A stretch of DNA of 64,000 bases from an uncultured Caryophanales bacterium. Its GTDB lineage: Bacteria > Bacillota_I > Bacilli_A > RFN20 > CAG-288. Shown here one piece after another: positions 16,756 through 26,151 of this stretch (position 1 is its first letter; every line of letters begins with the position of its first letter). The stretch is taken from assembly GCA_905211645.1 (NCBI GenBank), contig CAJMBK010000007.1, positions 24,013 to 88,012 on the forward strand. The letters are read 5' to 3'. The notes under the pieces were generated by a model that searched no databases, had not been told where the DNA came from, and saw nothing but the letters and a program-made list of their open reading frames with translations. Position numbers and translations under genes: made by a program.

Positions 16756-19572
16756 ATGGAAAAGAAATTTTATACCTCCGAATTGATTGAAGAAAAATTA
16801 AATCAATCTTCTGATAGAAAAGCACTTATTGAAAAAGTCTACTGTGATTTGGATTTAAGTAAAACTCTTAAACCAAGAAAAGTAGATGATGCAGAAAACC
16901 TTTCTGAAGATGTCTTGGATATCTCAAACTTGAACGTTTACTTCAAGACTCACGGTCATGATAACCATGTTATTCGTGGCATTGATTTGAAGATTAAACG
17001 TGGTGAAACATTCGCTATCGTCGGTGAATCTGGTTCCGGTAAATCCGTTTTCACAAAGACTTTATCCGGTATGAACGAAGCCAACGGTAAGATTAAGAAA
17101 GGTAAAATCCTTTTAAAGGGAATCAAGATTGCTGACCCTAAGATCGTCAAGAGAAACTTCTCCGATGAAGATCATAGAAAAGACGTCTTGAAAGCTATGC
17201 ATGAACGTTCAGCCGAATCTTGTGCTGAAAAAGCATTGAAAGAATTCGATAAAGCTCACGAAAAGAAGCTCAAATCTTTATATGCTCAATTCAATAAGAA
17301 CGATACTGAACATTTAGTTAACCTTAAAAACGAAAAGTTAACTACAACATATAATAACAGACTTGAATATCTCGACTTATTCACAACTGACAAAGTTTCC
17401 AAAGCCTTAGCAGTTAAAGCTAAAGAAGGTTTAGTTAAGCAAAACGTTGTTTCCAAGTTCTCCAGATCTGTTAACAGAATTGTTTTACCAAGAGAAGTTG
17501 CAGTCGCTGAATCTGTTTCTGCAGATACAATTGCTAAGAACTTTGATGCTTTTATGGAAAAAGAAGGAGTCAAAGCTTTAGTTAGCACATATGAAAAAGG
17601 TTTAGAAACTATTTCCTCCTACTCATATGACGAGATTATGAAAGCTAAATATGCAAGTTTGGATTGCTATATTTCTGCAGTCAAACTTCATAATCGAATT
17701 AAGTCTTTTATCAATGCTGAAATTGCAAATATTAAGAAGTTACCAACTTCTAAAGGTGCAAATAATGCAGGTGCACACAGCAAAGCTCTTGAAGTCTACA
17801 TGACTTTAGTTGATATTTACACCAAATCTATCAGCTACAGAAATGATGTTATCAATCATTTCGAAGATACTTTGATTGACTTAGTCAATGCAGAAGAACA
17901 AAAGCAAAGAGAAATCGCTGCTGAAACTGCAAAGACAAATCTTGAAGCCTACAAACAAGAATTAGAAGTAACTGCAAGTGAAAGACAAAAAGTTATTGAA
18001 GACTTGAATGCACAAATCAATGCAATCAATGATGAATCTAAGGCTCAAAGAGAAGCTTTAGCTGCAGAATGGTCTGCAAAGTGTTCAGAACAAGAAGAGA
18101 AAAATAAAGAAATTTTATCTTACCCAATCTTCTCCGATGAAGAAAGAAAGTTCATGAAGACCTTTACAACTAAAGATTTATTAGTTGTCCTTGATGAAAA
18201 AGTTCAACTTATCGAACTTTTACTCCATCGTGAAGAGTACATTTCTCAAGTTGAAAATTACAAGACAAAGTGTTTGGAAGCTTATGAAACAAATGACCAC
18301 AAGAACCTTGTAACATATGCAAAACTTCTTGATATCAATTTGAACCAAGATTTCACTGATATCACAAACTTTAAGAAGAGAGCACATGAACTTGAGATTG
18401 ATATTGAAAAACGTAATGCATCCTTGGATAAGAATTCAGAAACTTACCAAACTCGTTACGATTTGCTCGAAACTGAGTTCAAAGGTAAGATGGCTGCATT
18501 AGATCGTGACATTGAATTTACAGAAACTAAGATTCAAAAGAAAATCAAGAATGCAAATATCTTCGATTCCAAGATTCTTTCCGATATTGATCAAGATATT
18601 TTTGAAGTTAGAAACTTTGTTAAACATTCCACAAGAACATTTAGAAAGTTATTCAGAAATATCAAGTTCAATCACGATATGGTCAGAAATCTTAAGGCTA
18701 GAGGTATCATCACCAATGAATACGTCGACCTTGCTAAATTCAAGACCAACAAGGAATGGTCAATGATCAGAGGTAGTAGAATCGCTACTATTTTCCAAGA
18801 TCCTATGACATCCTTAAATCCTTTAATTTCAATCGGTGAACAAATCTCTGAAGTTTTAAGACTTCACCACAATTTGTCCCGTGAAGAAGCTAAGAAGGAA
18901 GCAATTAACTTATTAGCAAAGGTTAAGATTCCTCAACCAGAACAAAGATACAAGGAATATCCATTCCAATATTCCGGTGGTATGAGACAGAGAGTTGTTA
19001 TCGCAATTGCTCTTGCCTGTAGACCTGATATCTTAATTTGTGACGAACCTACAACCGCTTTGGACGTTACTGTTCAAGCTCAAATTTTGAAGCTCATCAA
19101 GGATATTCAAAAAGAATACCACTTCACAACAATCTTCATCACTCACGATTTAGGTGTTGTCGCTGGTGTTGCTGATAGAATTGGTGTTATGTACGGTGGC
19201 CAAATCGTTGAATACGGCACTGATGAAGATATCTTCTACAGACCTGCTCACCCATACACATGGGCACTTCTTTCTTCATTACCACAGCTTGCTGTCAGTG
19301 ATGAACCATTAACTTACATTAAAGGTAACCCACCATCATTTGGTAAGGAAATTGAAGGTGACGCATTTGCTCCTAGAAGTAACTATGCTATGAAGATTGA
19401 CTTCATCATGGAACCTCCAATGACACAAGTTTCCGAGACACACTTTGCTAAGACATGGTTGCTCGACCCTAGAGCTCCTAAGGTTAAGAAACCTGTTATC
19501 ATCAGAAATCTTGAACAAAGAATGCAAGAAACTGCTAAAGAATTCTTAGTTGCAGAGAAAGGAGAGAACTAA
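16756..19572 (+). CDS. oppD: Oligopeptide ABC transporter ATPase OppD with giant coiled-coil insertion
   Basis: 938 residues, where OppD is normally 320-420. The ATPase half-motifs are all present: Walker A GESGSGKS (90-97), Q-loop Gln681 in [12 protein letters not shown], signature SGGMRQR from Ser740, Walker B with Asp763-Glu764, and the OppD/F C-terminal region [17 protein letters not shown]. Between Walker A and the Q-loop, about 585 residues lie where roughly 60 are usual. The insertion (about 130-660) is charged, Lys/Glu-rich and largely alpha-helical coiled coil (for example [29 protein letters not shown]). The frame is open throughout and codon use matches the neighbours, so it is not a frameshift. 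Mycoplasma OppF proteins are known to carry a large insertion; here OppF is normal and OppD is enlarged. Confidence 0.92.
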   Translation: MEKKFYTSELIEEKLNQSSDRKALIEKVYCDLDLSKTLKPRKVDDAENLSEDVLDISNLNVYFKTHGHDNHVIRGIDLKIKRGETFAIVGESGSGKSVFTKTLSGMNEANGKIKKGKILLKGIKIADPKIVKRNFSDEDHRKDVLKAMHERSAESCAEKALKEFDKAHEKKLKSLYAQFNKNDTEHLVNLKNEKLTTTYNNRLEYLDLFTTDKVSKALAVKAKEGLVKQNVVSKFSRSVNRIVLPREVAVAESVSADTIAKNFDAFMEKEGVKALVSTYEKGLETISSYSYDEIMKAKYASLDCYISAVKLHNRIKSFINAEIANIKKLPTSKGANNAGAHSKALEVYMTLVDIYTKSISYRNDVINHFEDTLIDLVNAEEQKQREIAAETAKTNLEAYKQELEVTASERQKVIEDLNAQINAINDESKAQREALAAEWSAKCSEQEEKNKEILSYPIFSDEERKFMKTFTTKDLLVVLDEKVQLIELLLHREEYISQVENYKTKCLEAYETNDHKNLVTYAKLLDINLNQDFTDITNFKKRAHELEIDIEKRNASLDKNSETYQTRYDLLETEFKGKMAALDRDIEFTETKIQKKIKNANIFDSKILSDIDQDIFEVRNFVKHSTRTFRKLFRNIKFNHDMVRNLKARGIITNEYVDLAKFKTNKEWSMIRGSRIATIFQDPMTSLNPLISIGEQISEVLRLHHNLSREEAKKEAINLLAKVKIPQPEQRYKEYPFQYSGGMRQRVVIAIALACRPDILICDEPTTALDVTVQAQILKLIKDIQKEYHFTTIFITHDLGVVAGVADRIGVMYGGQIVEYGTDEDIFYRPAHPYTWALLSSLPQLAVSDEPLTYIKGNPPSFGKEIEGDAFAPRSNYAMKIDFIMEPPMTQVSETHFAKTWLLDPRAPKVKKPVIIRNLEQRMQETAKEFLVAEKGEN

Positions 19573-19573
19573 T

Positions 19574-20575
19574 ATGGCAGAAAAGACAGAATTAGCTCCT
19601 TTAACTAGCAACGATACATTAGGTAATAACAACTCTGAAAATATCGTTGAGATGAAGCACGTTAGAATCGGCTTCAAATCCGGTACTAAGATGAGAGTTG
19701 TTATCGATGACTTAAATTTGAACATCAAACGTGGTGAAATCTTAGGCTTGGTCGGTGAATCTGGTTCTGGTAAGACCACAATCGGTCGTGCCATCATCAG
19801 AATTGTTCCTACTATGTCTGGTTCCATCCTCTACAACGGTATTCAAATTAACGGTAAGATTCCTTACTCCCTCGAAAGAGAACTTAAGACAAAGATCCAA
19901 ATGATCTACCAAGATCCATCTGCTTCTTTGAATGAGCGTGCTAATATCGACTACATCGTTTCCGAAGGTTTAAGAGCCTTCCACATGTATGAAAATGAGC
20001 AAGACCGTTTGAAGAAAGTCAGTGACATCATCAACCGTGTTGGTTTACGTCCTGAACACTTAAAACGTTTCCCTCATGAGTTCTCCGGTGGTCAAAGACA
20101 AAGAATCGGTATCGCTAGAAGTATTGTTATGAATCCAGAAATGATCATTGCTGACGAACCTATCTCAGCTCTTGACGTTTCCATCCGTGCTCAAGTTTTG
20201 AACCTTATCAAGAGTTTCCAAACTGAGAACAAGATGACAGTTTTATTCATCGCTCACGACTTATCAGTTGTTAAGTACATCTCCGATAGAATTGCTGTTA
20301 TTTATCAAGGTCAAATCGTTGAAATTGCATCCAGTGATGAACTCTTCGATTTACCATTACATCCATATACACAATCACTTTTAACTGCTATTCCAATTCC
20401 AGATCCACACATTGAGAAGAATAAGGTCATCAAGACTTACAAGAATACTGGTGATCCTTCCAAGACTAAGCTCTACGAAGTTTATCCAAATCACTTTGTC
20501 CGTTGCTTACCAAATGATTTAGAATCCTACAAAGAGAAGGCAGAAGCTTTCCACAAGTCTAAAAAGACTAAATAA
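19574..20575 (+). CDS. oppF: Oligopeptide ABC transporter ATPase OppF
   Basis: 333 residues, normal length. Walker A GESGSGKT (61-68), Q-loop MIYQDPSASLNERA, signature SGGQRQR from Ser171, Walker B Asp194-Glu195 (ADEPISALD), His switch IAHDLSVV, and the C-terminal oligopeptide-ABC region DLPLHPYTQSLLTAIPIPDP. It pairs with OppD to power peptide import. The ATG at 19574 is chosen because it follows the oppD stop by one base with AAAGGAGAG upstream; a longer frame would overlap oppD. A strong terminator ends the operon. Confidence 0.95.
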   Translation: MAEKTELAPLTSNDTLGNNNSENIVEMKHVRIGFKSGTKMRVVIDDLNLNIKRGEILGLVGESGSGKTTIGRAIIRIVPTMSGSILYNGIQINGKIPYSLERELKTKIQMIYQDPSASLNERANIDYIVSEGLRAFHMYENEQDRLKKVSDIINRVGLRPEHLKRFPHEFSGGQRQRIGIARSIVMNPEMIIADEPISALDVSIRAQVLNLIKSFQTENKMTVLFIAHDLSVVKYISDRIAVIYQGQIVEIASSDELFDLPLHPYTQSLLTAIPIPDPHIEKNKVIKTYKNTGDPSKTKLYEVYPNHFVRCLPNDLESYKEKAEAFHKSKKTK

Positions 20576-20584
20576 TGTTTCTAC

Positions 20585-20632
20585 AAGGCTATTGCAAACC
20601 TAAAAATATGGGACTTTGCATAGCCTTTTTTC
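20585..20632 (+). terminator. Intrinsic terminator of the opp operon
   Basis: Stem of about 13 bp with one bulge (20585-20598 with 20615-20627) followed by TTTTTT. Confidence 0.85.
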
Positions 20633-20841
20633 AATGTAATTAAATTTTTAAGACCTGAAATTTTGCCCTTGACACAAAAAATATAATGTCATGTTAGAAA
20701 ATATTTTTAAATACATTTTTGATAAATTATAAAAGTTGTTTAGTTGTAAACGCTTTATATTTGGTGCGAACTTTTCCAACGATGACATTATTGAATGTTC
20801 ATTTTTACACATACTTACAATTTAATAAGTGATTGTAAAAG

Positions 20842-20870
20842 TTGTCAATTGAATTTAATTAAAATAAAAT
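20842..20870 (+). promoter_or_regulatory. Sigma-A-type promoter for the gene at 20918
   Basis: TTGTCA (20842-20847), 17-base spacer, TAAAAT (20865-20870). Confidence 0.65.
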
Positions 20871-20891
20871 AAGTATATTAGTAATATTAAA

Positions 20892-20911
20892 CCTAAAAAA
20901 TTTTAGGGAGG
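20892..20911 (+). promoter_or_regulatory. Small hairpin touching the ribosome binding site
   Basis: 7-bp stem CCTAAAA (20892-20898) with TTTTAGG (20901-20907), tight loop; the Shine-Dalgarno AGGGAGG is 20905-20911. Confidence 0.35.
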
Positions 20912-20917
20912 ATAGTT

Positions 20918-23900
20918 ATGGCTAAAGATAAACCAGCTAATTCAGCGGTAAAATTAAAAAATGCTGATAAGCGCCAATTTGCTTACACTAAGGATGGACG
21001 TTTAGTTCCTACTCAAACCAAAGATGAACTCAAAAAACGTTTTGCATCCAAGCGTTACATGAAGAAAAAGAGTGCCTTCCCACGTGGTTTTGCAATTTTT
21101 ATCTTCGTTTTAGTTCTTATCTTTTTAACATTGAGAGCTGTTGACATCATTTTCTACAATGATATGCAACAATTCTTGAAAGACATTTTCGATAAAGTCT
21201 TCCATTTCTTCGACAGATTAGATAACTTCTTATTCGGTGCATACAAAGGGCAGTTAGTTTTCACTGTTCACGGCGTCGACATCGATAAGATGACTTTGTA
21301 TGGCTTTATTTACCTAGTATTCTTAGGTATTTCATTGTCACTTATCTTCTTCTTTGTTTTCTCATTCTTCTCCTGGATCAATAGAAAAGTCAAAGCTAGA
21401 AGAGAAGCAAAAGCTAACATTGACAACTATCTTGATGGAGTTAAAACAAATGCATTAAGCAACAACTATGTCGTTAGTAAGAAAGGTGTCCTTTTACCAG
21501 TTTATTCCGCAACTGAAATGCGTGATGTCTTCTCATATGAAAGATACAAGAGAAGAGCACCAGTCTTCCGAATTGTAATTGGTATCGTCTTATTACTTGT
21601 CGCATTATTACTCACAGTTTTGAAATTTGGCCAATACTTTGCAATCAATGGAAAGACAGGCATTGCTTTCTTTGATTTCTTCATGGAGAACTCATTCTTC
21701 TCTAAATTTATCCCACAGTTCTTGAATTCAATGCAGATGTATGACAAAGTCGCTGCTAAATTCATCCCTGATATTACAATTTTGAACAATGTCATCAACG
21801 GTATGTCTTTGACATTAGCCGATTTCATGGCATGCGTCTTCATGTTCTGCACACTTATTGCAGTCATCGCATTCGTTATTACAATCTTTACAATCATCAA
21901 CTTATTCTTCAAAGATACTCGTTCCAGAGCTAAAGCAAAGAAAGCCAAGAAGAGATATCTTAAAGAAATCGATTCCGCTCAAGTATATGAGACTGAAAAG
22001 AATGCAGTCTTAGCAAGTTCAGTCTTAGAAACACCTCAAGTCAAATACTCTGTTGCTGATGACGATGTTGTCAAGATTAACGGTGTTCCTTACATCCCAC
22101 TTCTTGATAGAGCAATCGAACAAGAACTTTCTAGAAACGATGATGTTTCATCTGTTAATGGTGAACATGTTGTCGATATCTTAAATGACCAAAGAGAATC
22201 TGGTGATATTGAAGAAGAAGCAGAAGTTGTTGCTCCTGAATTACCTGTTGATATCACAACTATCGCTAAATACTCCAAGAAAGAATCCGCATTCTTGGAT
22301 ATGGTTTCACTTAAAGGTGAAATGTACTTTGATGAAGATAATATTCTTCAAATCAAAGAATACGAAGATGAGAAAGAACTTTATCCTCATACATCAGAAA
22401 CTGCTGTCGAAAACGATACATTCATCATGTCTCGTCCATTCGACGAAGCTTTGTTACAAGAAAAAGTCGAAATTTCTCAAAAGGCTCCATTCTCCTTACT
22501 TAATGAAAGAGATGTTGCAGAAAAATCTATCGATTATGCCTTAGAGAACCAAGGCATGTACACCAGAGAAGATTTCGTCACATTGAACAATGTCGAACCT
22601 TTCGAAATCGAAGCAGTTACTGACTATCCAATCGACTCGCTTGATGAATATCTCGATGATAAGCATGCTAAGGATCAACTTGATGAAGAAGAAAATCCTT
22701 TAATCAATCAAGATGTTATTGAAGAAGATATCGACGAATTATTACCTTTACTTGTCAAAGACGAGGAAAGACATGTTGTTCACGATATTGATCTTACATC
22801 CACACGTCCTGAATTACCTGATGAAGATGCAGTTGAAAATCCTGTTCTCGAACAATCTGAACAATTGGCTAACTACATTTACATCGGTGATGATGAATAC
22901 GAAATTGTTTCACTTGAAGAAGTCGAACCTCTTGCACCTGCAGATGTTCCTTTAACTGATGATGAAATTCAAGCTCTCTTTGCTAAAGCTGATGTTGTCA
23001 CATCAACTCCTGATAACTTATCCGATTTGGATGACTTACTCAGCGAAGAAGTTAGTGAAGAAAATCCTGTTGCTGAATCAGCTGAAGAGACAGTTGCTTC
23101 TGAAGACACAAGCTTAGTCATGCTTGAAGAGGTTGAACCTCTTGATGAAGACTATGAAGAACTCGAAGAGAACTCTGTCTTAGCACAAGAAGAATATGAC
23201 GATTCTTTGGATGAAGAAGAAGTTGCCTATGTTGAAGAAGCAATTCCTGCTGAAACTGAAGAAGAAGTATTCGAAGAACCTGAAGAAGAACAATTATCAT
23301 TTGACTTTTACGCAAACGATGAATTTGTTGATAATCCAATGATTCCTCAAGAGGAAGATGTTGACGAAGAAGAAGTCAATGAAGTAGTACCTCAAGAAGA
23401 AGTTGAACCTCTTGTTGATGAAGATGCTAACGCAATCATTCCTCAAGATGAAGTCGATGAAGAACTTGAAGAACTCAACGAAGATTACACACCTCTTGTT
23501 TACGCTGTCGATAGAGTTGGTGAAACTGAACCTGTTGAAGAAGAATTAGCCGACGAAGTTGAAGAAGCTTTGGAAGATAATCCATTACTTGAACAAGAAG
23601 AAATCGATGATAACCCAATCTTAGAACAAGAAGAGATTGAGGAAGAAGTTGAAGAGTTACAAGACTATGTACCTCTTGAAGCTGCAAGTAAAGAAAGTGT
23701 TACTCAACCTGATGAGACTTTAGGCGAAGATCCTTACAAGGATGATGAATTAGAAGATAATCCACTCATTCCTCAAAACGATCTTATCGAAGATATCGAA
23801 TCCAAGTCCATTTCCACAAATGGTGTTTCCTCCAAGGTTAAACCTATTTCTTCATTATCATTCACACCTACAAACCGTGGTCCTCGTCCAACCTTAATTA

Positions 23901-24637
23901 CTCCTATTCAAGTAACTAAGAAGGAAGAACCTACACCTGTAGTTGAAGAAGAAGCTCCTGAAATCAAACCTTTAGTTACAACCCCATTACATCAAATTAC
24001 TGATCAAAGTAAGAAGAAAGATGTCAAACTCTATAAGATTAAGAAGGTTAGATTTGACCTCAAGTCTTATAAGACTAAGACATACGAAGGTGATTTAACT
24101 CCTGAACAAGCCTTTGCAATGGGTGTTAGAAAGGTTAACCCAGTTATCGATCCTACAGCAGTTAGCAACAACAAGTTACCTGCCTGGAAGAGAAAGAGAC
24201 TTGAAAAGGCCAATGAAGAATTCAGAAAGAAAGGTTATACAACCGACAAGAGCTTAATCAAAGACTTTGCCTTACAATCCAACAAAGATGTTGATAAGAC
24301 CAAGTTTGATAAGTCTCCTTCACAATTCTCATCCTTACGTGAATACAATAAGGCTAAGAAGGAATTCTACGAAAATCTTAATAAGACAAGTAGTGAAGAG
24401 AAAGAGACTGCTACAAGCGAAAAACCTAGCGAACCTATCCGTTTGGTTAAACCTATCAACTTAGTTAAGCCTGTCACTCCTACAACTGCTTCTAATGAGT
24501 CTAAGAAGGAAGAGACTTCAACTGAAGACAAACCTAAACAGTTTGTACCTCTCAAGTTCAAAGGTAACGTAAATCAAAAACCTAAACCAAATATTAAATT
24601 GGTTGATCCTATCAAGAAGAATAATTCTGATAAATAA
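20918..24637 (+). CDS. Large membrane protein with acidic repeat region, function unknown
   Basis: 1239 residues. Four membrane segments lie in the first quarter (about 50-75, 128-156, 217-238, 298-330). Two related short cytoplasmic motifs precede helix pairs: DGRLVPTQTKDELKKRFASK near 28 and KGVLLPVYSATEMRDVF near 190, suggesting an internal duplication of a motif-plus-two-helix unit. From about 340 to 965 the chain is strongly acidic and contains about nine copies of a [DE]NP[LIM][LI]xQ[ED]-like motif. The C-terminal about 270 residues are basic (VKLYKIKKVRFDLKSYKTKT, AWKRKRLEKANEEFRKKGY). No family is recognised. The layout resembles a scaffold or cytoskeletal anchor, which is inference. 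It has its own promoter and terminator. Confidence 0.7.
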   Translation: MAKDKPANSAVKLKNADKRQFAYTKDGRLVPTQTKDELKKRFASKRYMKKKSAFPRGFAIFIFVLVLIFLTLRAVDIIFYNDMQQFLKDIFDKVFHFFDRLDNFLFGAYKGQLVFTVHGVDIDKMTLYGFIYLVFLGISLSLIFFFVFSFFSWINRKVKARREAKANIDNYLDGVKTNALSNNYVVSKKGVLLPVYSATEMRDVFSYERYKRRAPVFRIVIGIVLLLVALLLTVLKFGQYFAINGKTGIAFFDFFMENSFFSKFIPQFLNSMQMYDKVAAKFIPDITILNNVINGMSLTLADFMACVFMFCTLIAVIAFVITIFTIINLFFKDTRSRAKAKKAKKRYLKEIDSAQVYETEKNAVLASSVLETPQVKYSVADDDVVKINGVPYIPLLDRAIEQELSRNDDVSSVNGEHVVDILNDQRESGDIEEEAEVVAPELPVDITTIAKYSKKESAFLDMVSLKGEMYFDEDNILQIKEYEDEKELYPHTSETAVENDTFIMSRPFDEALLQEKVEISQKAPFSLLNERDVAEKSIDYALENQGMYTREDFVTLNNVEPFEIEAVTDYPIDSLDEYLDDKHAKDQLDEEENPLINQDVIEEDIDELLPLLVKDEERHVVHDIDLTSTRPELPDEDAVENPVLEQSEQLANYIYIGDDEYEIVSLEEVEPLAPADVPLTDDEIQALFAKADVVTSTPDNLSDLDDLLSEEVSEENPVAESAEETVASEDTSLVMLEEVEPLDEDYEELEENSVLAQEEYDDSLDEEEVAYVEEAIPAETEEEVFEEPEEEQLSFDFYANDEFVDNPMIPQEEDVDEEEVNEVVPQEEVEPLVDEDANAIIPQDEVDEELEELNEDYTPLVYAVDRVGETEPVEEELADEVEEALEDNPLLEQEEIDDNPILEQEEIEEEVEELQDYVPLEAASKESVTQPDETLGEDPYKDDELEDNPLIPQNDLIEDIESKSISTNGVSSKVKPISSLSFTPTNRGPRPTLITPIQVTKKEEPTPVVEEEAPEIKPLVTTPLHQITDQSKKKDVKLYKIKKVRFDLKSYKTKTYEGDLTPEQAFAMGVRKVNPVIDPTAVSNNKLPAWKRKRLEKANEEFRKKGYTTDKSLIKDFALQSNKDVDKTKFDKSPSQFSSLREYNKAKKEFYENLNKTSSEEKETATSEKPSEPIRLVKPINLVKPVTPTTASNESKKEETSTEDKPKQFVPLKFKGNVNQKPKPNIKLVDPIKKNNSDK
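22691..23785 (+). repeat. Region encoding degenerate acidic NP-x-x-Q repeats
   Basis: Within the gene at 20918, residues about 592-956 carry recurring ENPLINQD, ENPVLEQS, DNPMIPQE, DNPLLEQE, DNPILEQE and DNPLIPQN units in a Glu/Asp-rich background. The DNA is not an exact tandem repeat; the periodicity is at protein level and irregular. Confidence 0.7.
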
Positions 24638-24647
24638 TGAGCATATT

Positions 24648-24686
24648 AAAACGGAAGTTTGATGAAAATCTTGCTTCCGTTTTTTA
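24648..24686. terminator. Terminator between convergent acidic-repeat gene and rmuC
   Basis: 10-bp stem (24648-24657 with 24674-24683 or nearby) followed by TTTTTT on the plus strand; the minus-strand U-tract is shorter, so it mainly serves the plus-strand gene. Confidence 0.75.
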
Positions 24687-24696
24687 ATGTTTAAAT

Positions 24697-25977
24697 TTAT
24701 TTATTAGTTTCAGAACTATCAGTTACTTCAAATAAGCCTTCTTTAACGCCAAGGTTAACGATGGCTTTTGTGGAATTTGAAATTTTCTGAGATGAAGTTT
24801 GTAATTCATCATAAGATTTTTGAAGTGAAGAAATAGTTGTTCCTAACTTTTCGTATCTTTCATTAAAACGTCTAACATCATCGCTTAAAGTGTTGATCTT
24901 TTGAACGATAACTTTAACGTTTTTACTTATGTTGTAATTGATTGAAAGAGTTTGAATGTTTGCTAATATTGGTTGCAATAAAGAAGGTGAAGCAAGAATA
25001 ACCTTATTCTTCCTTGCATACTCAACAACATTCTTGAATAAAGTTTCTTCATTAACGATGAAGAAATAGATGGAGTCATTTGGAATAAACATCAAAGCAT
25101 AATCTGGTGTAACGTCTTTGATAATGTAGTCTTGAGCAATCTTTGCAACTTGATTTCTTAATTCGTTTTTAAATGTATTTAATTCATCTTTATTCAATTC
25201 TTTTGAGGTATCTTGAATATAATCAGTGATTAAGTTACTGTAAGAATTAAATGAGAATTTAGAGTCGATACAAAGAATGTTATTCTTTTCATGTGGGAGA
25301 TAAATGACGCAGTCTGGTTTGACATCGCACTTCTTATCGCCTTTTTTAATTGTTATCACCTTTTGGAACTCATAGACGTCTTTTGTGTCACCAAAAGTAG
25401 CTGAGACAATTGTTTCCAAGGCAATCTCTCCGAATCTTCCACGTGTTTGAGAATTGGTTAAAACGCTATTTAATTTAACAACTTCGGTTGAAAGATTATC
25501 TAAGTTTCTTTGAGCTGTGGTGATTTCTCCAAGAGCCTTATTAACCTTTTCTAAGTTGTTAGTAGTATCTTTGAAACCTTCATCGAATTTTTGCTTAACA
25601 TTCTCTTTCAAATTCTCTTGGAACTGACGGAATGTTTCTTTAAATTCGTTGTTAGATTTAGCAATCTTATCATTGAATTCAGAGTTGTTATTATTAATTT
25701 TTTCAATGATATCAGCATTTTTTCTATTGATACTTTCAACGTTTTGACTATTTAAATCATTAACTAATTTGACTATGCTATTTTTATACATCTCGATGTT
25801 AGTATTCAAATTATTGTTGATTGAATCCTTTAAATCGTTGATATTTTCAGCGGTGATTTGATTGGTGGTAGGTGTCACAGCTTTATTCTTTTTAGTCATA
25901 AAAACGATTAAAAAGATAACCAAACCTAAGATAATTACGCAAGCTATAGATGAGATGATAATTGATGCAAGTTCCAT
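24697..25977 (-). CDS. rmuC: RmuC family DNA recombination protein
   Basis: 426 residues. An N-terminal membrane helix (about 4-28) is followed by a long Asn/Lys-rich coiled coil (about 45-170) and then the RmuC nuclease-like domain: SQTRGRFGEIALETIVSATF, KKCDVKPDCVIYLPHEKN, LCIDSKFSFNSY, ALMFIPNDSIYFF and VILASPSLLQPILANI. These match the PD-(D/E)xK-like core described for RmuC, a protein that limits inversions at short inverted repeats. An AAGGAGG site precedes the ATG. Monocistronic, convergent with the preceding plus-strand gene. Confidence 0.9.
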   Translation of the reverse strand: MELASIIISSIACVIILGLVIFLIVFMTKKNKAVTPTTNQITAENINDLKDSINNNLNTNIEMYKNSIVKLVNDLNSQNVESINRKNADIIEKINNNNSEFNDKIAKSNNEFKETFRQFQENLKENVKQKFDEGFKDTTNNLEKVNKALGEITTAQRNLDNLSTEVVKLNSVLTNSQTRGRFGEIALETIVSATFGDTKDVYEFQKVITIKKGDKKCDVKPDCVIYLPHEKNNILCIDSKFSFNSYSNLITDYIQDTSKELNKDELNTFKNELRNQVAKIAQDYIIKDVTPDYALMFIPNDSIYFFIVNEETLFKNVVEYARKNKVILASPSLLQPILANIQTLSINYNISKNVKVIVQKINTLSDDVRRFNERYEKLGTTISSLQKSYDELQTSSQKISNSTKAIVNLGVKEGLFEVTDSSETNK

Positions 25978-26100
25978 ATATTCCTCCTTACTTACACAAT
26001 ACTAAATTTTTTCAAATATTATAAATTTTTCTGCAACTTTTTAAAAATTTTTCGAAAATCATCTTAAGCACTTTTAAAAACGCATAGTTTCTAATATCAT

Positions 26101-26129
26101 TTGCACATTATTTTAAAAATGTATAAAAT
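26101..26129 (+). promoter_or_regulatory. Sigma-A-type promoter for the amide hydrolase gene
   Basis: TTGCAC (26101-26106), 17-base spacer, TAAAAT (26124-26129); the ribosome binding site GGAGG follows at once, giving a very short leader. Confidence 0.65.
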
Positions 26130-26151
26130 GGTATGGTTTTTGGAGGTTTTT

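Larger units (their letters stand above)
20633..20917. other. Non-coding region before the acidic-repeat membrane protein
   Basis: About 285 bases, AT-rich, without a supported ORF. It holds a promoter at 20842-20870 and a hairpin at the ribosome binding site (20892-20911). No other structure recognised. Confidence 0.5.

Noticed and set aside
17140..18740. OppD insertion as a frameshift fusion or mobile element
   Set aside because: The frame is continuous, codon use is the same as in the flanks, and there are no terminal repeats or transposase motifs.
22185..23687. Several long ORFs in other frames across the acidic-repeat gene
   Set aside because: They are caused by the GAA/GAT-rich codon bias of the real gene; none has a ribosome binding site or a coherent protein composition.
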